Source: DASYTH01 sp035942955 (lineage in GTDB: Bacteria; Actinomycetota; Actinomycetes; Mycobacteriales; Pseudonocardiaceae). Taken from it: a stretch of 39,177 bases of DNA. Position 1 is the stretch's first letter. Each line of letters begins with the position of its first letter. The stretch covers positions 1-39,177 of the forward strand of contig NZ_DASZCQ010000344.1 in NCBI RefSeq assembly GCF_035942955.1. Reading direction: 5' to 3'. The notes beneath the pieces are model-generated. The model made no database searches, was not told the origin of the DNA, and saw only the letters and a program-made list of their open reading frames with translations. A program made the translations under genes and the position numbers. This document shows, piece after piece, positions 1-7,994 of this stretch.

Positions 1-109
1 TATTGTCAAATGGGTCGTCGACTTCTATAATTGTCGACGTCGCCACAGTTCCTGTGGCATGCAGTCCCCGATCGACTACGAGACCCGTGCGGCCGACCGA
101 GCCGCATAG
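1..109 (+). pseudogene. IS3-family transposase (OrfB), C-terminal end only
   Basis: The frame starting at base 2 reads to a TAG at 107-109. It contains an RRRHSSCGMQSPIDYE stretch, the typical C-terminus of IS3-family OrfB integrases (R-R-x-H-S-x-x-G followed by S-P-x-x-Y/F-E). The rest of the gene lies outside the window, so it cannot be judged whether the element is intact. A candidate terminal inverted repeat follows at 114-140. The family assignment rests on this short motif only. Confidence 0.72.
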
Positions 110-113
110 AGGA

Positions 114-140
114 GTCCTCCACGATCCGGGGGGAAGCTCA
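114..140. repeat. Putative right end of the IS3-type element
   Basis: A sequence ending in GGGGGGAAGCTCA lies just after the transposase stop codon, where IS3 elements carry their right inverted repeat. It ends in CA, matching the 5'-TG...CA-3' ends of that family. The left end is outside the window, so the repeat cannot be matched to its partner. Confidence 0.45.
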
Positions 141-235
141 CTTGACCAAACCGAAAATGCCTACGATCTTCGGAAGTCCGGTAAGAGTCCCCGATCTTCG
201 AATGGATAGAATGCTGGTACAACCCGGAACGCAGA

Positions 236-253
236 CATTCCGGTATCGGAATG
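236..253. other. Perfect stem-loop downstream of the cyclase-like gene
   Basis: CATTCCG, a GTAT loop and CGGAATG form a perfect 7-bp stem. It lies about 50 bases past the stop of the minus-strand cyclase-like gene. There is no T tract, so an intrinsic terminator is unproven; an operator or a chance palindrome is also possible. The rest of 141-300 shows no convincing gene. Confidence 0.35.
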
Positions 254-300
254 CACAGCCCCGTCACGTTTGAAGCCCTGCACACGGAGTCAGACCAAGA

Positions 301-969
301 TCACTGATCCCATACCCGACGTGTCCGGCCAACGGGGCTGAGATCAGTGGTCGACGCGGACGAGAGTAGGCCTGTGCTGGCTGGGCCACCAGGCAGGTGG
401 ATCCATCCCGTGGTCGTTGTTTCCTTGACTGCCACGGAGACCGGGCGATACGCGGCCGGGTTGCAGGCCCGGCTGTGTCGAACTACCTCATCGAAGAACC
501 ATGACGACGTGATCATCGCCAGAACGCCGGACGAATGGCCAAGCGCGGCCTTGAGCGGATCTGCCTCAAGCAGACGGAACGCCAGGTTGACCGCAGCTGC
601 TGTAACCCCATGCGGGTCATAGTTGATCTCCCCGGCATGCAGCGCCATCCGTAGCCGGATTCGCGCCTCGACCCGATACGTCCCATTGTGTGCATGCAAC
701 GCTTCGACGAGCGCATTGGGCAGCGCATCGACGAACAGGCTCTTCGGCACGTCGGCCCGGGCCAGCACAAGCACGCCGTCTCCGCGGTCCTCGTGATCGC
801 AATCGGTCCATGAAATCCCTGCTGTGTGGAACGCCTTCTGCATGGCTCGATACAGACCTGCGCGCACCGCGACCTGGTCTAAGTTGGATCGACGATGATC
901 AGCGAAGCCCTCAACATCCACAACGAGGATGGTTCGATGTACCGCCAATGACGACACGTCACGAATCAT
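301..969 (-). CDS. Class III nucleotidyl cyclase-fold protein
   Basis: About 222 residues. The N-terminal segment (TILVVDVEGFADH, then a helical stretch and a GDGVLVLA motif) matches the class III adenylate/guanylate cyclase fold: first beta strand with a metal-type Asp, then the G-D-G hairpin. RMALHAGEINYDPHGVTAAAVNLAFRL resembles the second half of the fold. The usual complete catalytic set cannot be confirmed, so it may be a degenerate cyclase used for signalling or nucleotide binding. I chose the ATG at 969 because it overlaps the stop of the upstream ORF as TGATG, indicating translational coupling; a TTG at 993 is an alternative start. No membrane segment or other domain is visible. Confidence 0.6.
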   Translation of the reverse strand: MIRDVSSLAVHRTILVVDVEGFADHRRSNLDQVAVRAGLYRAMQKAFHTAGISWTDCDHEDRGDGVLVLARADVPKSLFVDALPNALVEALHAHNGTYRVEARIRLRMALHAGEINYDPHGVTAAAVNLAFRLLEADPLKAALGHSSGVLAMITSSWFFDEVVRHSRACNPAAYRPVSVAVKETTTTGWIHLPGGPASTGLLSSASTTDLSPVGRTRRVWDQ

Positions 970-1223
970 CACGCTGTACACCTGCCGATCCAAGACTCGA
1001 TCCCATTACTCGGGACGATAAAGGCGACAAGCCGGCGCGGCCTCTTGCTTGGTCCAATGAAGCCCACATCCGCCGTCTGACCCTCCAGGCAAGCCCGGAG
1101 CCCGGCTGACGTCATCAAGATCACCGATAACACCTCCGAGACCGCATCCAGCCCGTTCACAGCACGGCGGGATTGCGCGCTAACGAGTTGACGTTGTGCT
1201 TGCTGTTGTTGTCGTAGGTCCAC
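969..1223 (-). CDS. Hypothetical 84-residue protein coupled to the cyclase-like gene
   Basis: This small ORF begins with GTG at 1223 and ends with a TGA sharing bases with the ATG of the cyclase-like gene (TGATG). The N-terminus is glutamine-rich (LRQQQQAQRQLVSAQ) and likely helical; the middle is mildly hydrophobic. No family is recognised. The start has only a weak ribosome binding site (CCAGG). The overlap with the next gene is the main argument that it is translated. It could equally be a remnant, since the DNA just upstream is a decayed carrier-protein domain. Confidence 0.35.
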   Translation of the reverse strand: MDLRQQQQAQRQLVSAQSRRAVNGLDAVSEVLSVILMTSAGLRACLEGQTADVGFIGPSKRPRRLVAFIVPSNGIESWIGRCTA

Positions 1224-1227
1224 TACC

Positions 1228-1311
1228 TGGGTCGGCGAGGCGCTCGACGAGGCGAGCTACTGTTGGTGACCGGAACACGGTGCGGATGTTCAGTTCGGCG
1301 CCGAATGTCGC
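1228..1311 (-). pseudogene. Remnant of a carrier-protein (PCP/ACP-like) domain
   Basis: The minus frame across these bases reads ATFGAELNIRTVFRSPTVA followed by RLVERLADP. This is the typical third and fourth helix region of nonribosomal peptide synthetase thiolation domains (FG-x-E-L-x-x-R-x-x-F-x-x-P-T-V-x-x-L). The conserved serine-containing half and all neighbouring NRPS domains are missing. It is therefore a fragment rather than a working gene, left by rearrangement. The identification is from motif recognition only. Confidence 0.5.
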
Positions 1312-1436
1312 TCGGACATGTCGCCGTCGCTGGCGCGGACCTGGTGGATGATCAGCAGCGTGGCGGCGAGAACCAGGAGCAGGGTCGCTATGGCGGCCAC
1401 CCATGGGGCGGTGCCGCCGAGCAGAACGGACCACAT
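1290..1436 (-). CDS. Putative 48-residue single-span membrane protein
   Basis: This short ORF begins six bases after the AraC-type regulator's stop codon, with ATG at 1436 and GGTGAG as a possible ribosome binding site. Residues 11-32 form one clear hydrophobic span (WVAAIATLLLVLAATLLI), followed by a charged tail. The last residues run into the carrier-protein remnant in another frame, so the C-terminus is probably newly acquired and the original protein may have been longer. The spacing suggests co-transcription with the regulator. No family is recognised. Confidence 0.4.
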   Translation of the reverse strand: MWSVLLGGTAPWVAAIATLLLVLAATLLIIHQVRASDGDMSERHSAPN

Positions 1437-1442
1437 GGCTGC

Positions 1443-2411
1443 TCACCGGGTGTGCCGAGCGCGGACCTGGCTGGCGGAGATACCGAAGTGCTGCTTGAAG
1501 TCACGGGCGAACTGGTCTGGTCGCAGGTAACCGTGCGCGGTGATGAGGTCCTTGATGGGTGTGTCGGCCATGGCCGGGTCCAGGAGGCTGCGGTGGCATT
1601 CGCGCAGGCGCAGCTGTTTGACCAGGCGCATGGGCGTGAGGCCGCTGTCGCGGAACAGCAGGTGCAGGGACCGCCGTGACAGGTGCGCGGCCCTGGCGAG
1701 CTGTTCGACGTTGAGGCCGGGATCGCCGAGGCGGCGGCGGATGAGGTTGCTGAGGTGGGCGATCCACAGGGTCTGGCGCGTGCGGGGGCTGATCCCGCTC
1801 GGCAGGCCCAGCCATGCCCGAATCAGGCCGGTGACGCTCTCGCGCAGGACGTCGGCAAGTGCGGGGTCGGGCGCCGGCAGGGCGGGGTCGAGCCCTAGGA
1901 GGAACTGCGCGATCAGGCTTCGTCCGGGCAGGGCCCTCGGGACGCGGGTGCTGGTCAGGGAGCGGACGGCGACGCGGGGAACGGGCACCTGGGATCGGGG
2001 GATGGACAGCATGACCGCCCGCATCCGCGTGGGTTCTATGCCGTGCGTGCTGTCGCAGGGGCTGGACAGGTCGAACAGGGCCATGTCGGTGGCTCTGAGC
2101 GGGACCGGCCTGCCTTCCTGCTCGCCGATCATCACGCCGCTGGCGCACAGGAAGACGCGGTAGCACTGCGGGTCGCGGGCCTGGATGAAGCGCTGGGTCC
2201 GCCTGGTCACGAGCTGGGCGTTGGCGGACCAGGTGACGTGTTCGAGTTCGAGGTCGCCGATCCTGGCCGTCGACATCACGGCCAGCAGGCGGCCGGGTGC
2301 CCGCCCGTCGACGGCCACCGGGGCCAGCTCGGTGGCAGAGGCCGCCTGGTAGTAGTCGTACCGGTCGAGCGGATGAACGCTTCTGGTGTCGTACAGCATC
2401 TGCATCTGCAT
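1443..2411 (-). CDS. AraC-family transcriptional regulator
   Basis: About 322 residues. The N-terminal two thirds matches the AraC ligand-binding-like domain found in many actinobacterial regulators (RFIQARDPQCYRVFLCASG region). The C-terminal 100 residues form the double helix-turn-helix: LNVEQLARAAHLSRRSLHLLF, then GLTPMRLVKQLRL, and the second helix pair ending DQFARDFKQHFGISASQ. It should bind DNA as an activator or repressor; the ligand is unknown. The ATG at 2411 starts an MQMQML sequence, so ATGs at 2405 and 2399 are also possible. The upstream extension in the same frame has no recognisable domain. The plus-strand neighbour is a broken VOC gene, so the original target may be lost. It lies 850 bases from the first sugar gene and nothing ties it to that locus. 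Confidence 0.8.
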   Translation of the reverse strand: MQMQMLYDTRSVHPLDRYDYYQAASATELAPVAVDGRAPGRLLAVMSTARIGDLELEHVTWSANAQLVTRRTQRFIQARDPQCYRVFLCASGVMIGEQEGRPVPLRATDMALFDLSSPCDSTHGIEPTRMRAVMLSIPRSQVPVPRVAVRSLTSTRVPRALPGRSLIAQFLLGLDPALPAPDPALADVLRESVTGLIRAWLGLPSGISPRTRQTLWIAHLSNLIRRRLGDPGLNVEQLARAAHLSRRSLHLLFRDSGLTPMRLVKQLRLRECHRSLLDPAMADTPIKDLITAHGYLRPDQFARDFKQHFGISASQVRARHTR

Positions 2412-2540
2412 GGCCGCCCCACTGACCTCGAAACCGCCGGGAACCCGACCAATTGTCGGCCGGTTCGGCCGGTCCCGGCTTGACTGTGAGCGCACGAATG
2501 CGGACGCAGAACGTTCGAAACCGTGGTTACCGCGCCAGGC

Positions 2541-2910
2541 ATGAAGATCAAGCATCAGGTCCTGGTGTTCGATGCGGCCGAGTTGGCCGCCGAGAGCGAG
2601 TTCTGGGCCGGGCTGCTCGGCGGCACGGGGACCGCCGAGGACGACTTCCACATGGGTTGGTGGACGGGGCGCCGCGGATCGCGTGCAGCTGTCCGCTGGG
2701 CACGTCGCGCCGGACTGGCCGGACGGTTCGCCGCCGCAACAGCTCCAACTCGACCTTCTGGGTGGACGATGTCGAGGCGGCGCACGCCGCGGTACCTCGC
2801 GGGGAACCAGCTGCTGTGCGGACTGCCGCCGGTGGCGACAGCCCGGACGACTCCCAGGTCTACGCCGAGCCAGCGGGACGGCCCGCGCTGTTCGCCGCCG
2901 TCGCGGCGTC
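2541..2910 (+). pseudogene. VOC (glyoxalase/dioxygenase-like) protein, frameshifted
   Basis: Three reading frames must be joined to recover one protein. It starts MKIKHQVLVFDAAELAAESE in the first frame up to about 2675. It continues as DRVQLSAGHVAPDWPDGSP in a second frame and ends as FWVDDVEAAHAAV...QVYAEPAGRPALF in a third. The reconstructed order matches small actinobacterial VOC-superfamily proteins (H-Q-V near the N-terminus, D-x-W-V-D-D-V in the middle, Q-V-Y-A-x-P-A-G-x-P at the end). At least two frameshifts interrupt it, so no full product is expected. The residue after the QVYAEPAGRPA motif is not the usual cysteine-ending tail. Confidence 0.72.
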
Positions 2911-3255
2911 GAAGGACCCGGCCTGGCAGACGATCACCGACCGGCTTGGCCGCCGCCGGGGATTCGCCGATGGAGGTCCGCGACTCGCGGCCGATCGGAA
3001 CGTCGTGGCCTCTGAACGCTTGTGGGATCGGCTGCGGATCGCCTCGGCTATCACGCAGGGCACCGACGGGCGACGGTTCACCACAAACATCGAGCGGTGC
3101 GTGCCGCGTGGGACGTGCTGCACCACCTGAAGGGCAGCCCCATCCTCCCGTTCGCTGAACACTCCTCCCTCGGCTGTGCCATCTGCGACCCCGTGATCGC
3201 CGCCTGGTGCCTGGCCGGCGGTCCGTCGCTGATCACCGGCCGCGTGGACGCGTGA
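2911..3255 (+). other. Gene-poor stretch with a possible broken ORF
   Basis: After the VOC remnant no intact gene is evident. Two adjacent frames look like pieces of one helical protein. One contains RLWDRLRIASAITQGTDG and RFTTNIE, ending near 3110. The other continues with RAVRAAWDVLHHLKG and a hydrophobic AICDPVIAAWCLAGG segment to a stop at 3253-3255. Joining them needs a frameshift around 3090. No family is recognised. It may be a second decayed gene, or chance coding in high-GC DNA. Confidence 0.25.
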
Positions 3256-3262
3256 GCGTCGG

Positions 3263-6121
3263 CTAAGCGCGTTGGAGTTGGAAGCGTTGGTTGGGGCTGG
3301 CGGTGAGGGTCCATTGGGAGATGCGGGCGCCGTCGGCCGTGGAGGCGTTCCAGACGTCCAGGGCCAGGCCGGACTGCCGGTTGACCAGGCTCACCACTCC
3401 GCCGCCGTGGTCGACTACCCGCCACTGCTGGCTGGTGGCGTTGGTGTCGGGTTGTTGGGTGATGTTGGCGCCGCTGCTGTTGCTGGCCGCCTGGAGCACC
3501 AGGCCGCTGTGCCGGGCCCGGAGCCGGTAGAAGCCGCCGCCGGAGTCGAGGAAGTCGAACTGCTGGTTGAGCCCGCCGGTCAGCGACCACTGCTGCAGCA
3601 AGGCGCCGGGCGACGTGGACACGCCTGCGATGTCGGCGGCTTTGCCGCTGTGCTGGGCCACCAGCCGGTAGTTCACGCCGGGCTGCACCACCGGCGGGGG
3701 CGCGAGGGCGGTTGCGCGGTAGATGTGTCCGGCTTGGACGGTGAACTCGATCAGGTCGGCTTCCGGCTTCGCCGGCTGGATCTGGTTGCCGGTCGTCGTG
3801 TCGCGCAGTTCGAAGGTGCCGGTGAACATCCGGCAGCGGAGCCGGAGGGTGCCGGCGCGGTCGGGGGTGATGGACACTTCCTCGGCGTGGCCGGCGTTCC
3901 AGGCGGCGCCGACCGTGTAGCCGCCGCGGCCGCGCAGTCCGCGGACGCTGCCGGTCGGCCAGGCCGGTGGCAGCGCGGGGAGCAGGTGCAGCTCGCCGTT
4001 GTGGCTGTGCAGCAGCATCTCGGCGATGCCGGAGGTGGCGCCGAAGTTGCCGTCGATCTGGAACGGCGGGTGCAGGTCGAACATGTTGGGCGCCAGCCGG
4101 GCCGTCGTCACGAGGTCTCGGATCAGCTTGTGGGCTCTGCCGCCGTCCTCCATGCGCGCCCAGAAGTTGATCTTCCAGGCCAGCGACCAGCCGGTGCCGT
4201 CGTCGCCGCGTAGCTCCAGGGTCCGCCGGGCGGCCTCGAACAGCGCAACAGTGCCGCGCCTGGTGATCTGGTTGCTGGGATACAGGCCGTACAGATGCGA
4301 GATGTGCCGGTGGTTCGGCTCGGTCTCCACCCAGTCGTAGAGCCATTCCATGATGTTGCCGCGGGAGCCGATCCGCATCGGCGCCAGCCGCGCCCTGGCC
4401 GCCTGGACCTGCCCGCGGAAGTCGGCGTCGGTGCCGAGCACCTCGCTGGCGCGGGCGCAGCCGTCGAACAGGTCGCGCAGGATCTGCATGTCCATGGTGG
4501 GACCGGCGCAGATGCTGACGTTCGGGTGGTGGGGCAGCTCCGGCGAGTTCGACGGGTTGGTGACCAGCCACCCGAGGTTCGGCTCGGTCACCAGGGTGTC
4601 GAGGAAGAACTGGGCGGCACTCCTCATCGCCGGATAGTTGGCCCGGAGGAACTCGACGTCGCCGGTGAACCGGTAGTGGTCCCAGATCATGGTGGCCAGC
4701 CAGGCGCCGCCGGTCTGCCACATGCCCCACACCGCCCCGTCGACAACCGAGGCGCCGCGCCACCCGTCGGTGTTGTGGTGCGTGACCCAGCCGCGGGCGC
4801 CGTACTGCACCTGCGCCGTGCGGGCACCGGTCACCGTGAGGTCGTTGATCATTCGGAACACCGGCTCGTAGCACTCGGCCAGGTTGGTCGGGTCGGCCGG
4901 CCAGTAGTTCATCGGCAGGTTGGCGTTGAGGGTGTACTTCGACTCCCAGGGCGGGTTCAGCTGGTCATTCCAGATGCCCTGCAGGTTGGCCGGCTGGGTG
5001 CCGGGCCGCGAGGACGAGATCAGCAGGTACCGGCCGTACTGGAACAGCAGCGCGGAGAACTGCGGGTCGTTGACCGAGTTGTGCGCAGCGATCCGGACGT
5101 CGGTCGGCTGGTCGGCCGCCGAGGTGCGGCCGAGGTCGATGCCGGTGCGCCCGAACAGCCTCTGGTAGTCGGCCACGTGCCGGGTGCGGAGGGTGTCATA
5201 CGCGGTGCCCGCGGCGGCGTTGAGCCGGCCCCGGGCGATGCTCTGGTAGTCGCCGTTCACGTTGCGGTAGTCGACGTAGCTGGTGCCGATGGAGATCAGC
5301 AGCGTCACCGCGTTGGCGCTCGTCACCCGGAGCGTGCCGCCGGAGCTCGACACGCTGCCTCCGTCGGCGATGGCCCTGGCCAGCACGAGGAACCGGACCG
5401 AGCCGGGGATGCCCCGGTGGTCGCCGGAGCGGCCGTCCAGCGCGATCGTGGTGCCGTCGGGGCTGGACGGCGTCGCGCGCTGCGGCGTGGTGAACGAGGC
5501 GGTGAACGAGATCGAGCCGGACGTCTCGGCCGTCAGGCGCATGGCGATCACCTGGTCCGGCGCACTGGCGATCACCTCGCGCCGGTACCGCACGGAGTTC
5601 GCCACATAGCTCACGACCGTCGTGGCGGTCGTGAGGTCGAGCCACCGCTCATAGCCCGACACCCCGCCGGCGGCCGGAAGCGTGAGCCGCAGGTCGCCGA
5701 CCGGCTGGTAGGCCAGCTGGCCCGCCGGAATCCCGAGCATCGTCTGGTTGGCCAGATCCTGCGCCTGCGCCCACTGGTCGGCGAACACCAACCGCCGCAG
5801 CTCCGGCAGGGATCCCGCGCCCCGAGGGTTGCTGTAGTCGTGCGGGCCTCCCGCCCACAGCGTGTCCTCGTTGAGCTGCAACCGCTCCGTGTCGGTGTTG
5901 CCGAACACCATGGCGCCGAGCCGGCCGTTGCCGATCGGCAGCGCCCGCAGCCACTCCAAGCCCGCCGGCTCGTCGTACCACAGCGCCAGATCGCCCGCCG
6001 CCCGTACTTCCGCGGGCGCGGTCGACTCGGCCCTGGCAACCGCGGTCCACCCGGGCAGCAGCATGCCTCCCGCCCCGGCCGCACCGAGCTTCATCACTTG
6101 CCGTCGCGTCAGATCCGACAT
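3263..6121 (-). CDS. Secreted GH95 alpha-L-fucosidase with C-terminal CBM13
   Basis: About 952 residues. A Tat-type signal (TRRQVMKLGAAGAGG) starts the protein, so it is probably folded before export. The GH95 N-terminal domain contains LPIGNGRLGAMVFGN and LQLNEDTLWAGGPHDY. The (alpha/alpha)6 catalytic domain has LNANLPMNYW (Asn399 and Asn401), SPEL (Glu528) and QIDGNFG (Asp690), which line up with the Asn pair, acid and activated-water residues known in bifidobacterial AfcA. GH95 enzymes remove alpha-1,2-linked L-fucose, some L-galactose, by inversion. Residues about 816-952 are a cysteine-free ricin/CBM13 module almost identical to the one on the GH10 xylanase. ATG 6121 is preceded by GGAGGG. 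It lies 38 bases after the GH27 gene and is probably co-transcribed with it. Confidence 0.93.
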   Translation of the reverse strand: MSDLTRRQVMKLGAAGAGGMLLPGWTAVARAESTAPAEVRAAGDLALWYDEPAGLEWLRALPIGNGRLGAMVFGNTDTERLQLNEDTLWAGGPHDYSNPRGAGSLPELRRLVFADQWAQAQDLANQTMLGIPAGQLAYQPVGDLRLTLPAAGGVSGYERWLDLTTATTVVSYVANSVRYRREVIASAPDQVIAMRLTAETSGSISFTASFTTPQRATPSSPDGTTIALDGRSGDHRGIPGSVRFLVLARAIADGGSVSSSGGTLRVTSANAVTLLISIGTSYVDYRNVNGDYQSIARGRLNAAAGTAYDTLRTRHVADYQRLFGRTGIDLGRTSAADQPTDVRIAAHNSVNDPQFSALLFQYGRYLLISSSRPGTQPANLQGIWNDQLNPPWESKYTLNANLPMNYWPADPTNLAECYEPVFRMINDLTVTGARTAQVQYGARGWVTHHNTDGWRGASVVDGAVWGMWQTGGAWLATMIWDHYRFTGDVEFLRANYPAMRSAAQFFLDTLVTEPNLGWLVTNPSNSPELPHHPNVSICAGPTMDMQILRDLFDGCARASEVLGTDADFRGQVQAARARLAPMRIGSRGNIMEWLYDWVETEPNHRHISHLYGLYPSNQITRRGTVALFEAARRTLELRGDDGTGWSLAWKINFWARMEDGGRAHKLIRDLVTTARLAPNMFDLHPPFQIDGNFGATSGIAEMLLHSHNGELHLLPALPPAWPTGSVRGLRGRGGYTVGAAWNAGHAEEVSITPDRAGTLRLRCRMFTGTFELRDTTTGNQIQPAKPEADLIEFTVQAGHIYRATALAPPPVVQPGVNYRLVAQHSGKAADIAGVSTSPGALLQQWSLTGGLNQQFDFLDSGGGFYRLRARHSGLVLQAASNSSGANITQQPDTNATSQQWRVVDHGGGVVSLVNRQSGLALDVWNASTADGARISQWTLTASPNQRFQLQRA
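3548..3664 (-). repeat. Identical CBM13 segment, inverted copy (with 28522-28638)
   Basis: These 117 bases inside the GH95 gene, read on the minus strand, are identical to 28522-28638 on the plus strand inside the GH10 gene. The match extends with scattered differences over the whole module (about 410 bases). The two copies are 25 kb apart in inverted orientation. Confidence 0.9.
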
Positions 6122-6159
6122 CGTGTTCCCTCCAGGCTGACCCCGGCCGGCCACCGGGC

Positions 6160-7809
6160 TTACCCGCGCGCCCACCTCTGGTTGGATTGGTTGTTGCAGG
6201 TCCACAGGATCAGCGGCGAGCCGTTGGCGGTGGCGGCCTGGTTGACGTCAAGGCAGAGTCCGGAACCGACGTTAGTGATGGATCCGTCGGAGTTGAGGGT
6301 CCACCGCTGGTTGTTCTGGCCGTTGCACGACCAGGTGATCACCCGAGTCCCGGGGGTGGTGCCCTGGTTGAAAGCGTCGAGGCATTTGTCGCCGAAGACG
6401 CGGATCTCGCCGCTGGCCCATGTGGTCCACAGCTGGTTCGCCGCAGTGTGGCAGTCCCAGATCAGCACGGTCGCGCCGGCTGCGGTCGAGGCGTTGTCGA
6501 CATCCAGACAACGACTCGAGGCGACGCCCCGCAGCCGGGAGGTCGAGTTGGCCAGGAGGGTGCCGCCGCTCACCCGGTAGGCCACGACGCCGTGGGCCGG
6601 CACGCTGGCCGTGATCTGCCCGCCGCTGGTCGATGTGGCACCGGTCCACAGGTCGGTGAGGGTGAACGAGGCGCCGGACAGCCCGATCTGTGCGGCCGTG
6701 GCGGTGATCGTGGTGGTGCCACCGCCGCGGTTGAACAGCCCGACTGCGACCGACCCGTCCGACAGCGGTTTGGCGAACACCTCGGTGTTGCCGTCGTCGC
6801 GCACCCGCCGGCCACCGGCGCCGAGCCGGTCCTGGTTCACCGCAAGCAGCCTGGCGTTGCGCAGGATCGCGCTGATGTCGGCGGACATGGTCCGGATGTC
6901 GTTGCCCGCCATCAGCGGCGCGGCCATCAGCGCCCACAGCGTGAAGTGCGACCGCGACTCGGTCAGCGTCAGCCCCGGCCGGCCGACCACCAGCATGTCC
7001 GGGTCGTTCCAGTGTTGCGGTCCGGCTTGCGCGGCGAGCGGGGCGGTGATGTCGACGACGTTGCCCACGCCCATCGGGTAGCTGTTGACGTTGCCGTTCT
7101 GCCAGATGTCCAGCAAGTCCTCGGTGGTGCGCCACAGGTCGGCGACCTCACCCCAGTTGAACTTGTCGCCGGTGACGGCGTGGAAGCTGTTGGGGTTGAT
7201 GCTGTACACGATGGGCCGCCCGGTGGCGCGCAGCGCGTCGCGCATCAGGCTGAACCGGGCGACCTGCTGGTCGCGGGTGCCCTCGGGCGAGCACCAGTCG
7301 TACTTGAGGTAGTCCACGCCCCAGGAGGCGAAGGTGCGGGCGTCCTGGACCTCGTGCCCCTGGCTGCCGGTGGCGCCGGGATGCGTGCCGACGCGCTGGG
7401 CACAGGTGCGATCGGTGGGCACCTGATAGATCCCGAACTTCAACCCCCGGCCGTGGATGTAGTCGCCAAGCGCTTTCATGCCACTGGGGAACTTCGTCGG
7501 GTGGGCCCGCAGGTTGCCCGCCGCGTCGCGCTGCGGGTCGAACCAGCAGTCGTCGACCACCACGTATTGATAACCCGCGTCCCGCATCCCCGAGTTGACC
7601 ATCGCATCGGCCGCCTGGCGGACCACCGACTCGGTGACACCGCACCCGAAACTGTTCCAACTGTTCCACCCCAACGGCGGGGTGAGCGCCGGACTGCCGG
7701 CCGCGGCCTGTGCCGGCGGTGAATGTGGCGCCACAAGAAACAGGGTGAGCATGGCGGATGCGGCGGCGAGCACGGCGGTGCGGCGCGTGCCGGGTGGCGT
7801 GGGCATCAT
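6160..7809 (-). CDS. Secreted GH27 alpha-galactosidase with C-terminal CBM13
   Basis: 549 residues. A signal peptide of about 36 residues ends AQA-AAG. The GH27 (beta/alpha)8 domain opens with LTPPLGWNSWNSFGC and contains VVVDDCWF, then the YLKYDWC nucleophile motif (Asp171). Asp231 in RTTEDLLDIW fits the acid/base position, and PLMAGNDIRTM follows. The family hydrolyses terminal alpha-D-galactose, for example in galactomannan, xyloglucan side chains or raffinose sugars; some members act on beta-L-arabinopyranose. Residues about 425-549 are a ricin-type CBM13 with Q-x-W repeats (NQLW, NQRW, NQRW). The start has tandem ATGs; the second (7806) is better spaced from AAAGAGG. It heads the GH27-GH95 pair and follows the sugar importer genes after a 185-base gap. 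Confidence 0.93.
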   Translation of the reverse strand: MMPTPPGTRRTAVLAAASAMLTLFLVAPHSPPAQAAAGSPALTPPLGWNSWNSFGCGVTESVVRQAADAMVNSGMRDAGYQYVVVDDCWFDPQRDAAGNLRAHPTKFPSGMKALGDYIHGRGLKFGIYQVPTDRTCAQRVGTHPGATGSQGHEVQDARTFASWGVDYLKYDWCSPEGTRDQQVARFSLMRDALRATGRPIVYSINPNSFHAVTGDKFNWGEVADLWRTTEDLLDIWQNGNVNSYPMGVGNVVDITAPLAAQAGPQHWNDPDMLVVGRPGLTLTESRSHFTLWALMAAPLMAGNDIRTMSADISAILRNARLLAVNQDRLGAGGRRVRDDGNTEVFAKPLSDGSVAVGLFNRGGGTTTITATAAQIGLSGASFTLTDLWTGATSTSGGQITASVPAHGVVAYRVSGGTLLANSTSRLRGVASSRCLDVDNASTAAGATVLIWDCHTAANQLWTTWASGEIRVFGDKCLDAFNQGTTPGTRVITWSCNGQNNQRWTLNSDGSITNVGSGLCLDVNQAATANGSPLILWTCNNQSNQRWARG

Positions 7810-7994
7810 TGCCTCTTTCTGATTGCGATAAAATCCACACGAGACGCTCGCATAATGCTAACACAATTGTCCTCGAAAGAACAGGTCGAGTTTTCCGATC
7901 TTCGCAATAAAGAGCGCGCGCGGAATTGCCCCAGGCGTCATTTCTGATGCAGGGAGGGAATTGGGCAGGGAAATTCCGTCGGCGGTGTGGGCTC
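7810..7994. promoter_or_regulatory. Probable promoter/operator region before the GH27-GH95 pair
   Basis: This 185-base gap is clearly richer in A and T than its surroundings. It contains the 8-bp palindrome ACAATTGT at 7863-7870, with TAGCAT close by on the minus strand (a TANNNT-like -10). No convincing -35 or terminator is seen. The gap suggests the secreted enzymes have their own promoter as well as read-through from the importer genes. Confidence 0.35.

Noticed and set aside
236..253. Rho-independent terminator for the cyclase-like gene
   Set aside because: The stem is only 7 bp and no T tract follows on the relevant strand; kept only as a stem-loop.
1228..1311. A nonribosomal peptide synthetase cluster suggested by the PCP-like motif
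   Set aside because: No adenylation or condensation domain and no full carrier domain anywhere in the window; only a fragment.
3078..4874. 598-codon minus-strand ORF within the GH95 gene
   Set aside because: Overlaps the fucosidase in a different frame on the same strand, Arg/Pro-rich with no domain.
4295..6580. 761-codon plus-strand ORF opposite the GH95 and GH27 genes
   Set aside because: It is antisense to clearly recognised enzymes, has no domain and is Val/Gly/Arg-rich as expected from high third-position GC; a shadow.
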